DNA from: Indolivaga macrotermitis
Lineage (GTDB): Bacteria > Bacteroidota > Bacteroidia > Bacteroidales > Dysgonomonadaceae
Length of the DNA: 64,000 nucleotides
Assembly (NCBI RefSeq): GCF_900128985.1
Contig: NZ_FQUC01000008.1
Span: forward strand, 1 to 64,000
Reading direction: 5' to 3'
Of the stretch, positions 1 to 9,052 are shown piece after piece. Both the position numbers and the translations under genes were made by a program. The notes below the pieces were generated by a model. It ran no database searches. It was given only the letters and a program-made list of their open reading frames with translations, and was not told the DNA's origin. How positions within the stretch are numbered: the first letter of the stretch is position 1; the number at the start of each line of letters is the position of its first letter.

Positions 1-18
1 TCGGTTTTAAAGCGAGTG

Positions 19-50
19 CAAAAGTAATACACTTACCCTTCCATTCCAAA
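19..50 (-). promoter_or_regulatory. Strong Bacteroidota promoter firing off the left edge
   Basis: Read on the minus strand, positions 50-47 give TTTG and 26-19 give TACTTTTG, with a 20-base spacer after TTG. This fits the Bacteroidota consensus (-33 TTTG, -7 TAnnTTTG) exactly. Transcription would start near position 12 and leave the window, so the gene it serves lies outside. It implies that the unit ending at 153 is separate from whatever follows. Confidence 0.7.
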
Positions 51-152
51 TATTTTATGAGGTTTTTTTAAGAGACTTTTTATAGATGAACGTAACTAGC
101 TAATTGTAAATTTGTTGTTGAACAAAAAATTTACAGCAAAAACGCATTTATT

Positions 153-902
153 TTAAGAGCAGGCATAATTACCCCGGATACGTATTACATTTACATGAGG
201 AGCTTTTTCTAAATCGAACCTCAATCCTGTTTCATTTTTTATATAATCTTTTACCCTCTTAGGCGTTCCTTCGATCAAAACATTGCCCGAATCAAGCAAA
301 CCCACAGTCGAACAAATATTCTCAATATCCTTCAAATTCCGGTTGGTAAGTAATATTGTCTTCCCACTCTTTTGTATTTTTATAAGAAGCTTATATAATT
401 GAGTCTTGGGTTGATTCTTCAAATCGCGAAAAAGATCATCAAAAACCAAAAATTCAGGATTGTGAAATAAAGCCAGACCAATACTTAATCTTTTTTGTTG
501 CTCAGATCTCAAAATCCTCACTTTTTTATTTCTTACACTGGCCAAACCTATTGTTTTTAGTACCTCAATTATCCGTTCTTCTCCAAAACGGAACTTTACA
601 TCCAGAAATTTAAAGTTCTCCCATACCGTTAAAAAATTCTGGTAATAGGGTATATCAACTACATTGCCTGTAACATATGCAATATCTTTCCGCCGATTGG
701 CATAGTCAACACCAGAAATGAATATGGTATCCGAAGGAGCACCTAAAAGACCTAGTACAAGGTTAATAATAGTCGTTTTTCCGGAACGTGCTTTTCCTAC
801 AAGACCATAGATTTCTCCTCTTTTTACTGAGAAATTAAAATTCCTCAGCACATATTCTTCCTTGTAGTAATAATCCAGATTCTTTATAGCAAGAATAATC
901 AT
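153..902 (-). CDS. ABC transporter ATP-binding protein with degenerate catalytic motifs
   Basis: A 249-residue single ABC ATPase domain, predicted to sit on the cytoplasmic face of an ABC transporter. The fold is clear but the motifs are eroded: the Walker A region is GKARSGKTT (residues 36-44, second glycine replaced by Arg39), the signature LSGGQ is LRSEQ (131-135), Walker B ends in D155-D156 instead of D-E, and the H-loop His is Arg188 (in LLTNRN). Lys42 and Thr43 remain, so nucleotide binding is possible while hydrolysis is doubtful. It lies 143 bases downstream of the HlyD-type adaptor on the same strand, so it may belong to the peptide-export locus. No membrane partner is seen in the window. 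The ATG at 902 is the natural start, with no closer upstream Met. Family is sure; activity is not. Confidence 0.85.
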   Translation of the reverse strand: MIILAIKNLDYYYKEEYVLRNFNFSVKRGEIYGLVGKARSGKTTIINLVLGLLGAPSDTIFISGVDYANRRKDIAYVTGNVVDIPYYQNFLTVWENFKFLDVKFRFGEERIIEVLKTIGLASVRNKKVRILRSEQQKRLSIGLALFHNPEFLVFDDLFRDLKNQPKTQLYKLLIKIQKSGKTILLTNRNLKDIENICSTVGLLDSGNVLIEGTPKRVKDYIKNETGLRFDLEKAPHVNVIRIRGNYACS

Positions 903-1045
903 TCTTTATACGGGCTTTTGATTCGAACAGCAAAAAAACAAAATAGATTTGACTTTTTACATAATCATACTTTCATTTTTCATTCTGCCGTATATGGCAA
1001 TATTATATAAATATGAGAAAAAAGTAAGAGAAACGAATAGTCCTA

Positions 1046-2365
1046 TTACCTAAAATTATTATTAAGCAGATATCTTAATGGAGATAGTATTCGATTTGCA
1101 ATCGAGCGGTCTTCTGTGATAATCTCGGCCGTTCCATTCAGTTCCCCTGTAAAATCAAAGACTACACCGGTAGTAGACTTCACTCCACTGGATAAAGCTA
1201 TTTCTATTGTATATTTATTTTCGTTAGTTACCAATGAAATATTTTTTACCGTCCCTTGCAGAACTCCATATTCCAGATACGGGTATCCAGACATTTTAAG
1301 GTTTGCCTGTTGCCCGACTTTTACCTTTCCTGCACCCGATTCTGCGATTTCGACTTTGCCGATAAGGTCCCCCTGATAGCTTGGCACAACAACAAAAACT
1401 CTGTCTCCGGTTTTTACAGTTTGGTTTTTAGACCAATAAGTATTAAAGGTTACAGTTCCTGCCTGCGGAGCCACCAATAAATATTTTTGCTCCCAGTTTT
1501 CAATCTCCGAAATCAACTCCCTGTATGCTGAAGCTAACTCTGAATACTTACTATTTTTATCTTGTAAATATTCTACAGTAAGTTTTGACGCCGAATTTGC
1601 CAATTTTGTATTTTCTATATTTTCTGATAATATAGTAGCTTCGAGTTGCTGTAATACTTGTCTGATGCTTAAATAATTTTGTTCGGATTCTTCCATCTCC
1701 GATTTTGACAATACTCCTTTTTCATATAAAGACTTATCTCTGTCAAAAGTAGACTTTGCCAATTCCGATTCTTTCCGTTTCAGTTCTAATTGCGAATATA
1801 GGTTAGAAGAATACACGGTTCTCCCCTTGATTTGCTGATGAATAGATTTCTCATCTTCTTTCGTCAGGTTCAACGAAATGAAATTATCATAATTAACGGC
1901 AGCTTTTATAAATATTGAAAACGTCGACTGCAATTCACCCAGTTCATAAGTACGGGATAATAATTCGGATGGCAGATTTACTAATGAATCGGATACTATC
2001 GTCCTTTCTGTCAGATTTTTCTTAACCAACATAACATCCTCGGTTTTTGCCGGATTGTCAATCACTGCTATTACATCGCCCTGCCCGACCATCTGTTTAT
2101 CTTCTATATAAAGCTGCTTTAACCTTCCGTCCGATTTTGCCACAAGCCACGATGGTGGATTTTGGGTTGTCACGCTCACCCCTCCTGATACAACATCAGG
2201 ATAACGAAAGACAAAACAACCTATAAATATCAAACCCAGTATAACGCAAATAGCAGCAGTGCCACATCTGACTAAGACATGAGGAGAACGCGATAGTATA
2301 TCTTTAACCTCATCACTCCTCAATTCGAGGTCTTTATGCTTCTGATTTATTTCGTCTTCCATCAT
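1046..2365 (-). CDS. HlyD-family membrane fusion (adaptor) protein
   Basis: A 439-residue periplasmic adaptor of the HlyD/MFP family, which links an inner-membrane ABC exporter to an outer-membrane channel. There is a short cytoplasmic N-terminus, one membrane segment at about residues 31-53, a biotinyl/lipoyl-like half motif near residues 70-105, a long coiled-coil hairpin rich in Lys, Glu and Ser (about 170-285), and a second lipoyl half plus beta-barrel domain to the C-terminus. The start codon shares one base with the stop of the upstream C39 exporter (TAATG), so the two are translationally coupled. In Bacteroidota such pairs export double-glycine leader peptides. No TolC homologue is in the window. 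Two adjacent ATGs (MM) make the exact start uncertain by one codon. Confidence 0.93.
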   Translation of the reverse strand: MMEDEINQKHKDLELRSDEVKDILSRSPHVLVRCGTAAICVILGLIFIGCFVFRYPDVVSGGVSVTTQNPPSWLVAKSDGRLKQLYIEDKQMVGQGDVIAVIDNPAKTEDVMLVKKNLTERTIVSDSLVNLPSELLSRTYELGELQSTFSIFIKAAVNYDNFISLNLTKEDEKSIHQQIKGRTVYSSNLYSQLELKRKESELAKSTFDRDKSLYEKGVLSKSEMEESEQNYLSIRQVLQQLEATILSENIENTKLANSASKLTVEYLQDKNSKYSELASAYRELISEIENWEQKYLLVAPQAGTVTFNTYWSKNQTVKTGDRVFVVVPSYQGDLIGKVEIAESGAGKVKVGQQANLKMSGYPYLEYGVLQGTVKNISLVTNENKYTIEIALSSGVKSTTGVVFDFTGELNGTAEIITEDRSIANRILSPLRYLLNNNFR

Positions 2366-4560
2366 TATAATTCCAATTGATTTTTTACCAAATGATAATA
2401 CGCTCCTTTCTTTGCCGACAACTGATCATGTGTACCGACTTCTATCACCGAGCCTTTTTCGAGAACAATTATCTGATCGGCATTACGGACAGTACTCAGC
2501 CGATGAGCCACAATTACAGATGTACGCCCTTCGAAAAAATGATCCAGATTTTCCATTATCACTTTTTCGTTATTCGCATCAAGGGCATTTGTCGCCTCAT
2601 CCAGAAACACAAATTCGGGATCTTTATATATAGCACGGGCTATAAGTATGCGTTGCTTTTGCCCCTGACTTAGACCATGTCCGTCATTTCCTATTTTCGT
2701 ATTGTACCCCAACGGCAAGCCTTCAATAAAATCGGTCAGGTTTGCCATCCCTGCTGCTTTCAACAGCAGGTCTTTGTCTATAATCTCTGCTGCCGGAGCT
2801 ATATTACGGGCAATACTATCTGAAAAGATAAAACCTTCTTGCATAACTACACCACACCTCTTTCGCCACTCACGTTTACTATAATTTTCGAGATTGTTTT
2901 CTCCAAGGACAATCACTCCTTTCTGGGGAGGGTAATAGCCTAATAACAATTTCAGTAATGTAGTTTTTCCACTACCACTGGTTCCGACAATAGCTGTCTT
3001 CTTTCCTGCAGGAATCATAATACCTATATCATTCAGTACCCGGTTGCCTGCCGAAGTTGCATCATATGCAAAAAATAATTGAGCAACTATGAGATTTTTT
3101 CCTGACGGAATTTCCTGTATCCTACCCTCATCCTGAATAGTTTCATCTTCCTGATCCTGTAAATCGCTCAGGCGGTCGAGACTTAATCTGGCATCCTGTG
3201 TTTTACGGGCAAAGTCTATAATCTGATCTACCGGGCTATTCAATTGTCCTATGATATACTGTACCGCCATCATCATCCCCAGAGTCATTTCGCCATCTAT
3301 CACAAACTTAGCGACCAATGCTGTGATTAATATATTCTTTGTCTGATTAATGAATATTGCACCGGAATCTTGATACTGCCCCAAAGCCAACCCCTTTATA
3401 CGAAGACGGAACAGACGCGCCTGAATTCCCTCCCAAGCCCATCTTTTTTGCTGTTCGCAAGCGTTCAGCTTTATTTCCTGCATACCGGTAATCAACTGGA
3501 TTACGGCACTTTGATTTGCCGATTGCTGTGCAAAATTCTTATGATCCAATTCAGCCCGCTTTTTCATAAAAAGCCAAACCCAAAGAAAGTATAGGAGGCT
3601 GCCTATCATGAATATGGCAAAAATCTTCAAACTATAGAAAGCAAGGACAATACCCAGCACAATAATATTAAAGAACGAAAACAGGACATTCAGACTCGAA
3701 TTCGTCAGATAATCCTGTATCCTTGTATGGTCGTTAATACGTTGAAGTATATCTCCGACCATCTTGGTATCGAAATACCCCATCGGCATTCGCATCAACT
3801 TAATAAGGTAGTCCGAGATAAGGGCTATGTTGATACGGCTTCCCAGGTGTAACAATATCCATCCTCTAATAAATCCTACTGTAGCATTACTCAGGGTAAG
3901 TACCAACTGAGCAATCAGTACGAGATAGACAAAATTGAGATTCTGAGTATTGATACCTATATCAACAACTGCTTGCGACAAGAAAGGCAATATCAGCATC
4001 AACAAACTACCTATAGCCAAACCCAGAATCAACTGGGTTACCATTGACCGGTAAGGCTTCAGATATGAAAACAGAAAGCTGAAACCTTTGCGACGTTCAA
4101 TGTCGTCATTGTATTTATAAAAGTCGGGTGACGGTTCCAATAAAAGGGCAATTCCATGAGGTACGCCTTCTTCGGTTGTCGAAATCCAACTTTTGGAAAA
4201 TTCTTCTTTTGTGAATTTCAATTTCCCTCCGGCCGGGTCTGCAACATATACTTGCGTTCCATTCTTTCCTTGCTTGATATCATATACAACTAAAAAGTGC
4301 TCTTGATTCCAATAAACGATACAAGGCAACGGAGCTTCACACAATTGTTCGAAAGAAATACTGACACCCATCGTCCGGAATCCCAGCGACTCAGCAGCTT
4401 CGCTTATTCCTAACAATGAGACTCCTTCTTTGGTTAGCCGTGCTTTTTGCCGCAATCTCTCCAATGAAAAATGTTTACCATAAAAAGCCGCGATCATACG
4501 TAAACACGTAGGACCGCAATCCATCGCATCGTGTTGTTTGTAAAGAGGAAATTTCCGCAT
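2365..4560 (-). CDS. C39 peptidase-containing ABC exporter (double-glycine leader processing)
   Basis: A 731-residue bifunctional exporter of the PCAT type, which removes a GG leader and exports the peptide. Domain order: N-terminal C39 cysteine peptidase (about 1-145), ABC transmembrane domain (about 165-450, several hydrophobic helices), and ABC ATPase (about 495-731). The peptidase has Gln9, catalytic Cys15 (in MDCGPTC), His88 (QEHFLVVY) and Asp108 (VADPAGG), so it looks active. The ATPase has Walker A GTSGSGKTT near residue 525-533, signature LSQGQ near 628 and Walker B FLDEATNAL near 650, all intact. It overlaps the HlyD-type gene by one base. Candidate substrate in the window: the GG peptide at 18520-18639, though that pairing is inferred. 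Product could be a bacteriocin, signal or other modified peptide. Confidence 0.95.
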   Translation of the reverse strand: MRKFPLYKQHDAMDCGPTCLRMIAAFYGKHFSLERLRQKARLTKEGVSLLGISEAAESLGFRTMGVSISFEQLCEAPLPCIVYWNQEHFLVVYDIKQGKNGTQVYVADPAGGKLKFTKEEFSKSWISTTEEGVPHGIALLLEPSPDFYKYNDDIERRKGFSFLFSYLKPYRSMVTQLILGLAIGSLLMLILPFLSQAVVDIGINTQNLNFVYLVLIAQLVLTLSNATVGFIRGWILLHLGSRINIALISDYLIKLMRMPMGYFDTKMVGDILQRINDHTRIQDYLTNSSLNVLFSFFNIIVLGIVLAFYSLKIFAIFMIGSLLYFLWVWLFMKKRAELDHKNFAQQSANQSAVIQLITGMQEIKLNACEQQKRWAWEGIQARLFRLRIKGLALGQYQDSGAIFINQTKNILITALVAKFVIDGEMTLGMMMAVQYIIGQLNSPVDQIIDFARKTQDARLSLDRLSDLQDQEDETIQDEGRIQEIPSGKNLIVAQLFFAYDATSAGNRVLNDIGIMIPAGKKTAIVGTSGSGKTTLLKLLLGYYPPQKGVIVLGENNLENYSKREWRKRCGVVMQEGFIFSDSIARNIAPAAEIIDKDLLLKAAGMANLTDFIEGLPLGYNTKIGNDGHGLSQGQKQRILIARAIYKDPEFVFLDEATNALDANNEKVIMENLDHFFEGRTSVIVAHRLSTVRNADQIIVLEKGSVIEVGTHDQLSAKKGAYYHLVKNQLEL

Positions 4561-4678
4561 ATTATTAGCTATATCATTTTGATATAAAAGTACAGATAGT
4601 TTTGGTTTTGTGAAAGAGCCGCTAATTTATTAAAAAAAGAATATAATAATAGATTATAAGGTTACTTATTAAAAGAAA

Positions 4679-4706
4679 AAAGTGGTTTGTATTCACAAAC
4701 CACTTT
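4679..4706 (-). terminator. Intrinsic terminator of the C39-like gene
   Basis: A perfect 12-bp inverted repeat (4679-4690 and 4695-4706) with a 4-base loop. On the minus strand it is followed by a run of T. It closes the unit at 4733-5158 and separates it from the exporter operon, which starts at 4560. Confidence 0.85.
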
Positions 4707-4732
4707 AAAACTCTTGAGAAAGAATCCAGGGA

Positions 4733-5158
4733 TCAAGATTCTACTTTCTCATACTTTTTATTACTACTCTTCACAACACTTTCACTTGAATAAATAACAA
4801 CATTACTCCATAATTTAAGAAATGCAGGTTTCGATATCTCAATATTTTTATTGATAACAGGATCGAAAAAGGTAACATTTCCATCAGAACTTATTTTCTT
4901 CAGCATAACAAAACGCCCATCGCTGATACGAAGATGCAATAATGCGTGTTTACGCTCTTTTTGCAGAGTATCAAAGTCGGCCAGATAAGTCCGACTATGA
5001 AGGTCATAATCCTTTAATAAATTTGATATAGTTATGATCGGCGATTTCTTAGACTCAAACTCATACTGAACCTTCAGAATATTTCTGTTATGAACAATAT
5101 TACGAGCCGAAAGAAACGACGATATCAAATTGACTAAATAAAAATGAGAGGCATTCAT
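4733..5158 (-). CDS. Stand-alone degenerate C39-like domain protein
   Basis: A 141-residue protein with no signal peptide or clear membrane segment. Residues about 70-120 align by eye with the second half of a C39 peptidase domain: the pattern 'h-hhLh-x-GRFVMLKKI-x-FFDP-x-EISKPAFLKLW' parallels the exporter's segment around its His88 and Asp108. The catalytic Cys is absent from the N-terminus and the His position is Arg83, while Asp99 remains, so it should not cut peptides. It resembles the C39-like N-terminal domain of Bacteroidota VKOR/thioredoxin fusion proteins, but ends right after that domain. It precedes the exporter on the same strand but has its own terminator. A leader-binding or chaperone role is possible; this is inference from fold and location. 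Confidence 0.65.
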   Translation of the reverse strand: MNASHFYLVNLISSFLSARNIVHNRNILKVQYEFESKKSPIITISNLLKDYDLHSRTYLADFDTLQKERKHALLHLRISDGRFVMLKKISSDGNVTFFDPVINKNIEISKPAFLKLWSNVVIYSSESVVKSSNKKYEKVES

Positions 5159-5476
5159 ACTACTTTAAAACTAAGAAATTAGAAAATATCCATTACTCGA
5201 GCAAAGTAAAGGTATTTGTATTTACCTGTCTATAATATTTTAATCATATTATTCTTTGCCAGTGCTAAATATCAACTAATGGATATGCAAAAAAACACAA
5301 AAAAAACGGGTTAAGGATTACATTTTTCACCCCATGAATTACACTTTTCAATCCAATCTCATTTAACGCCTCTCTTTTTTCTCTTTTTTTTATATTTAAA
5401 TCTACAATCTGATTATACACAATAAGCGTTTACTTTAATTTAACTATCTTTACCGCTTAATATTACTAACGTTATT
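5159..5476. other. Divergent intergenic region
   Basis: 318 bases between divergent genes. There are only tiny open frames on either strand and none has a GG leader. On the plus strand TATCTTTA at 5445-5452 is a near match to the -7 consensus and would place the NUDIX operon start near 5459. On the minus strand no clean -7 element was found. Long A and T runs are present. Confidence 0.5.
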
Positions 5477-6010
5477 ATGCCTGAAAAGAAACACCCTCTG
5501 GATTTATTTAAGTATTGCCCTAAATGTGGCTCCGACCGGTTTGTTATTAATAATTTTAAATCGAAGTGTTGCGAATCGTGCCACTTCATTTATTATTTCA
5601 ACCCTTCTTCTGCAACTGTCTCAGTTATAATCAATAAGAAAAAAGAATTACTCGTTGCGACGAGAGCCAGCGATCCGGCGAAAGGAACTTTCGACTTGCC
5701 GGGAGGTTTTGTCGATATGAACGAAACTGCCGAAGAAGCTGTTATTAGAGAAGTGAACGAAGAAACAGGCCTGCAAATAAATTCGGTCAGGTATCTTTTT
5801 TCTATACCGAATACCTATTTATATTCGGGCTTCGAGGTACAAACCACGGATATGTTCTTTTTATGTGAAACAAATGACGATAGTTCATTTTCTGCACACG
5901 ATGATGTTGCAGCGCTGCAATTTATACCAATATCAGAATTAAACCCTTCCCTTTTCGGTTTAATGTCAGTACGAAAGGGAATCGAAAAAATACAATTGAT
6001 GAATCTATGA
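5477..6010 (+). CDS. NUDIX hydrolase with N-terminal zinc ribbon
   Basis: A 177-residue NUDIX pyrophosphohydrolase. An N-terminal zinc ribbon is formed by Cys14-x2-Cys17 and Cys32-x2-Cys35. The full Nudix box follows: Gly77, Glu83, Arg91-Glu92-Val93, Glu95-Glu96, Gly98-Leu99, matching G-x5-E-x7-R-E-U-x-E-E-x-G-U. The architecture recalls NudC-type and zinc-ribbon NUDIX proteins acting on NADH, ADP-ribose or similar nucleoside diphosphates; the substrate cannot be read from sequence. Its last codons overlap the ATG of the TPR gene by four bases (ATGA), so it is the first gene of a three-gene unit. Confidence 0.92.
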   Translation: MPEKKHPLDLFKYCPKCGSDRFVINNFKSKCCESCHFIYYFNPSSATVSVIINKKKELLVATRASDPAKGTFDLPGGFVDMNETAEEAVIREVNEETGLQINSVRYLFSIPNTYLYSGFEVQTTDMFFLCETNDDSSFSAHDDVAALQFIPISELNPSLFGLMSVRKGIEKIQLMNL

Positions 6011-9006
6011 GAAAAATCTTCATAATGGCAGGGATCGTTTCATCCCTCCAATTCGTAAATGCGCAAAAAAGTATTGTAAACGAATTACCCCCCCGATTGT
6101 ATATACAAGGACGGGAAATGTTTCTCAATAATAATTATACAGGAGCGGAGAATACCCTGAATGAATTCAAACAAACCAATAAAGAAAAAAGCCTGCAGCT
6201 CGAAGCCGATTACATGATTGCCGCAGGAGCCTATTTCAGAGGAAAAGAAAACTCAGCGACTATTCTTCGGGAGTATCTCGATACTTATCCCGAATCTTAC
6301 CACCGGAACGATATCTGTTTTTATATAGGATCTTCTTTCTTTAATGAGAAGGATTGGGCAAAAGCTCTTTATTGGTTCAATCAGTCGGACATTGCTTATC
6401 TTTCCATTTCCGATCAGGAGGATTACTCTTTTCGATCAGCATACGCCCTTCTTCAAGAAGGAAACCGGGAGGAAGCCGCAAGGCGTTTCGATATCCTCGC
6501 CCGAAACAGCAACAAGTATTACGAACCCGCAACTTTTTACAAAGCGTATATCGATTTCCGAAACGGAAATTATGACAAATCTCTTGAAACTTTCGAAAGA
6601 TTAAAAAACAATCCTGAATACAAAGAGCAATCCCTATTCTTTATTACACAAGGGTATTTTCTCAAAAACGATCTGAACAGCGCTATCAATGCCGGGACTA
6701 ATTACTTAAACAGTTATCCTGACAATAATAACTCAGCCGAAATATATCGAATTCTTGGAAACAGTTATTACAGATCAGGAAATACAAACGAATCGATATC
6801 TTACTACGAAAAATACCTCAATAAGACAGATAAACCGTTCAGGGAAGATATGTTCCAACTGGGAACTGCGTATTCGCAAGCCAATTCGCCTGCACAAGCT
6901 ATCAAAGCCCTCCAATTTGCTGCATCCACCGACGACCAATTAGGACAGGCATCTTATATGTTGCTGGGACAGAATTATCTGAAAGTAAATGATAATTCAA
7001 ATGCTCTGATGGCATTCGATGCGGCATCACGGGCTAAATTTGATCCATCGATCAGTGAAGTCGCTCTTTATAATTATGCACTACTGGTACATAAGACATC
7101 ACTTTCTATATTCGATCAGTCAATTACCGTATTACAACGTTTTCTGAAAGAATATCCAAATTCTAAATATGTCAATGAAATCAATAATCAACTTGCATCA
7201 ACACTATTGTCTACAAAAGACTACCAAGCCGCACTGAATGTTATTGATCAGATGAATGCTCCCGGCAGACAGATACTGGAAGCGAAGCAAAGCATACTAT
7301 TCCAGCTGGGTGCGCAGGATTTTATTGACGGGAAATACGATCAGGCTATACAGCGATTCAATGCCTGTATAAATATGGGTAATTATGACAGCAAATCGAA
7401 AAACGAATCTTATTTCTGGAGAGGCGAAACCCGTTACCGCCAAAATGAATTTGCTGCAGCAGCCAAAGATTATCAGACCTACACATCGCTGACTAACTCG
7501 ACTGACAGCAATTATAGCCTGGCTTTGTACAATCTGGGTTACAGTTATTTCAAACAAAAGCAATATAACAATTCGTTGAGCAGTTTACAACAATATATAG
7601 CTCAGGAAAAGAACTCTCAAAGCCTGACATATGCAGACGCATTGAACCGTATTGGCGACTGCTATCTCTATAATCGTAATTTCAGTGATGCCGAGCGTGC
7701 ATACACTCAGGCATCTACCCGTAACCAACAGAGTGCCGAATATGCAGATTTCCAAAAAGCATTCGTGATGGGTCTGCAACACAATTACAACGGAAAGATT
7801 TCGGCATTAGATGCAATGATACGCAAGTATCCCGAATCGCAATATATTGATGATGCGATGTACGAAAAAAGCCGCGCTTTAGTAATGACCGGACGTGAAC
7901 AGGAAGCAACCTCGGTACTTTCTCAAATGCTGAATAAGTTTCCCGATTCAAACATCGCTGCAAAAGCAGGTGTTTTACTCGGACAGTCATACTATAATAC
8001 AAACCAGACCAATCAGGCTATTTCTACATACAAAAAAGTAATAGAAAGAGACAAGAATACAGAAGAAGCCCGTATCGCCCTTCAAAGCTTAGAAGGAATT
8101 TATCGCGACATCAACGATATTTCGTCATACGCTAATTATGCCAATTCATTGGGTTCAGGAGTTATTATTTCTACAAGCCGTCAGGATTCACTAACTTATC
8201 TGGCTGCAGAAAATGTGTACATGAAAGGACGCACAGCCGAAGCTGTCAATACAATGAGAAAATATTTGCAGACATATCCAAACGGCCAGTTTGCAGGAGA
8301 TGCTCATTATTATATAGGTATTGTAGCTTATGAAAATAAGGATAATGTAACGGCCCTCAACGAATTTAATCAGACCGTTCAATCCGGAAATTCGAAGAAT
8401 CTCAGCAAGGCATTACTGCATATAGGAGATATCCAATTGGCAAACAATGATACACAAGCCGCCTATAACACCTTTAAACGACTGGAAAGAGTAGCAGTAA
8501 ACAGTGAAGAAAAAAATGCAGCGCAACTCGGCATCCTAAAAACAGCAGGTGCATCGGGGAACGACAACGAGATTATAACAACCACTACACAGCTGTTGTC
8601 TTCCGACAAGACTTCTCCCGAAGTCATTAGCGAAGCCCGTCTGGCGAGAGCTAAAGCCTACCTGAACATTTCGGCAACCAACAAAGCTGTGGAAGACCTC
8701 ACAAAAGCAGCGACTGACACACGAAGCGTATATGGTGCAGAAGCCCAGTATTTACTGGCTGACACATATCTGAAAGCAAAAGCTTACGATAAAGCCGAAC
8801 AGCAGGTGCTACAACTGATGAAGCAAGGAACCCCGCATGCTTATTGGATGGCTAGATCAATCATTGTCCTTTCCGATACATATAAAGCAAAAGGAGACAA
8901 GTTTCAGGCAAAACAATACCTCGAAAGCCTCGATGCCAATTATACTGGTAACGAACCGGAAATACGCTCGATGATAAGCGAACGCTTAGCAGCTTTAAAT
9001 AACTAA
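6007..9006 (+). CDS. Large periplasmic TPR-repeat protein
   Basis: A 999-residue protein with an N-terminal signal peptide (cleavage near VNA-Q at about residue 20) followed almost entirely by tetratricopeptide-type helical repeats. Repeated signatures such as 'A-x2-Y-x3-Y-L-x3-P' and 'G-x2-Y-x6-A-x3-F' run from about residue 30 to the C-terminus. It therefore acts as a periplasmic or outer-membrane-associated scaffold. It overlaps the NUDIX gene by four bases and is followed after 46 bases by an outer-membrane beta-barrel gene, so the TPR protein and barrel are likely partners, perhaps in outer-membrane assembly or peptidoglycan-linked secretion. There is no lipobox Cys. A function beyond scaffold is unknown. 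Confidence 0.9.
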   Translation: MRKIFIMAGIVSSLQFVNAQKSIVNELPPRLYIQGREMFLNNNYTGAENTLNEFKQTNKEKSLQLEADYMIAAGAYFRGKENSATILREYLDTYPESYHRNDICFYIGSSFFNEKDWAKALYWFNQSDIAYLSISDQEDYSFRSAYALLQEGNREEAARRFDILARNSNKYYEPATFYKAYIDFRNGNYDKSLETFERLKNNPEYKEQSLFFITQGYFLKNDLNSAINAGTNYLNSYPDNNNSAEIYRILGNSYYRSGNTNESISYYEKYLNKTDKPFREDMFQLGTAYSQANSPAQAIKALQFAASTDDQLGQASYMLLGQNYLKVNDNSNALMAFDAASRAKFDPSISEVALYNYALLVHKTSLSIFDQSITVLQRFLKEYPNSKYVNEINNQLASTLLSTKDYQAALNVIDQMNAPGRQILEAKQSILFQLGAQDFIDGKYDQAIQRFNACINMGNYDSKSKNESYFWRGETRYRQNEFAAAAKDYQTYTSLTNSTDSNYSLALYNLGYSYFKQKQYNNSLSSLQQYIAQEKNSQSLTYADALNRIGDCYLYNRNFSDAERAYTQASTRNQQSAEYADFQKAFVMGLQHNYNGKISALDAMIRKYPESQYIDDAMYEKSRALVMTGREQEATSVLSQMLNKFPDSNIAAKAGVLLGQSYYNTNQTNQAISTYKKVIERDKNTEEARIALQSLEGIYRDINDISSYANYANSLGSGVIISTSRQDSLTYLAAENVYMKGRTAEAVNTMRKYLQTYPNGQFAGDAHYYIGIVAYENKDNVTALNEFNQTVQSGNSKNLSKALLHIGDIQLANNDTQAAYNTFKRLERVAVNSEEKNAAQLGILKTAGASGNDNEIITTTTQLLSSDKTSPEVISEARLARAKAYLNISATNKAVEDLTKAATDTRSVYGAEAQYLLADTYLKAKAYDKAEQQVLQLMKQGTPHAYWMARSIIVLSDTYKAKGDKFQAKQYLESLDANYTGNEPEIRSMISERLAALNN

Positions 9007-9052
9007 GCTCCCGTATTGCAAAAATAAAAAGCAAATTAAAATTCAGAAAACG

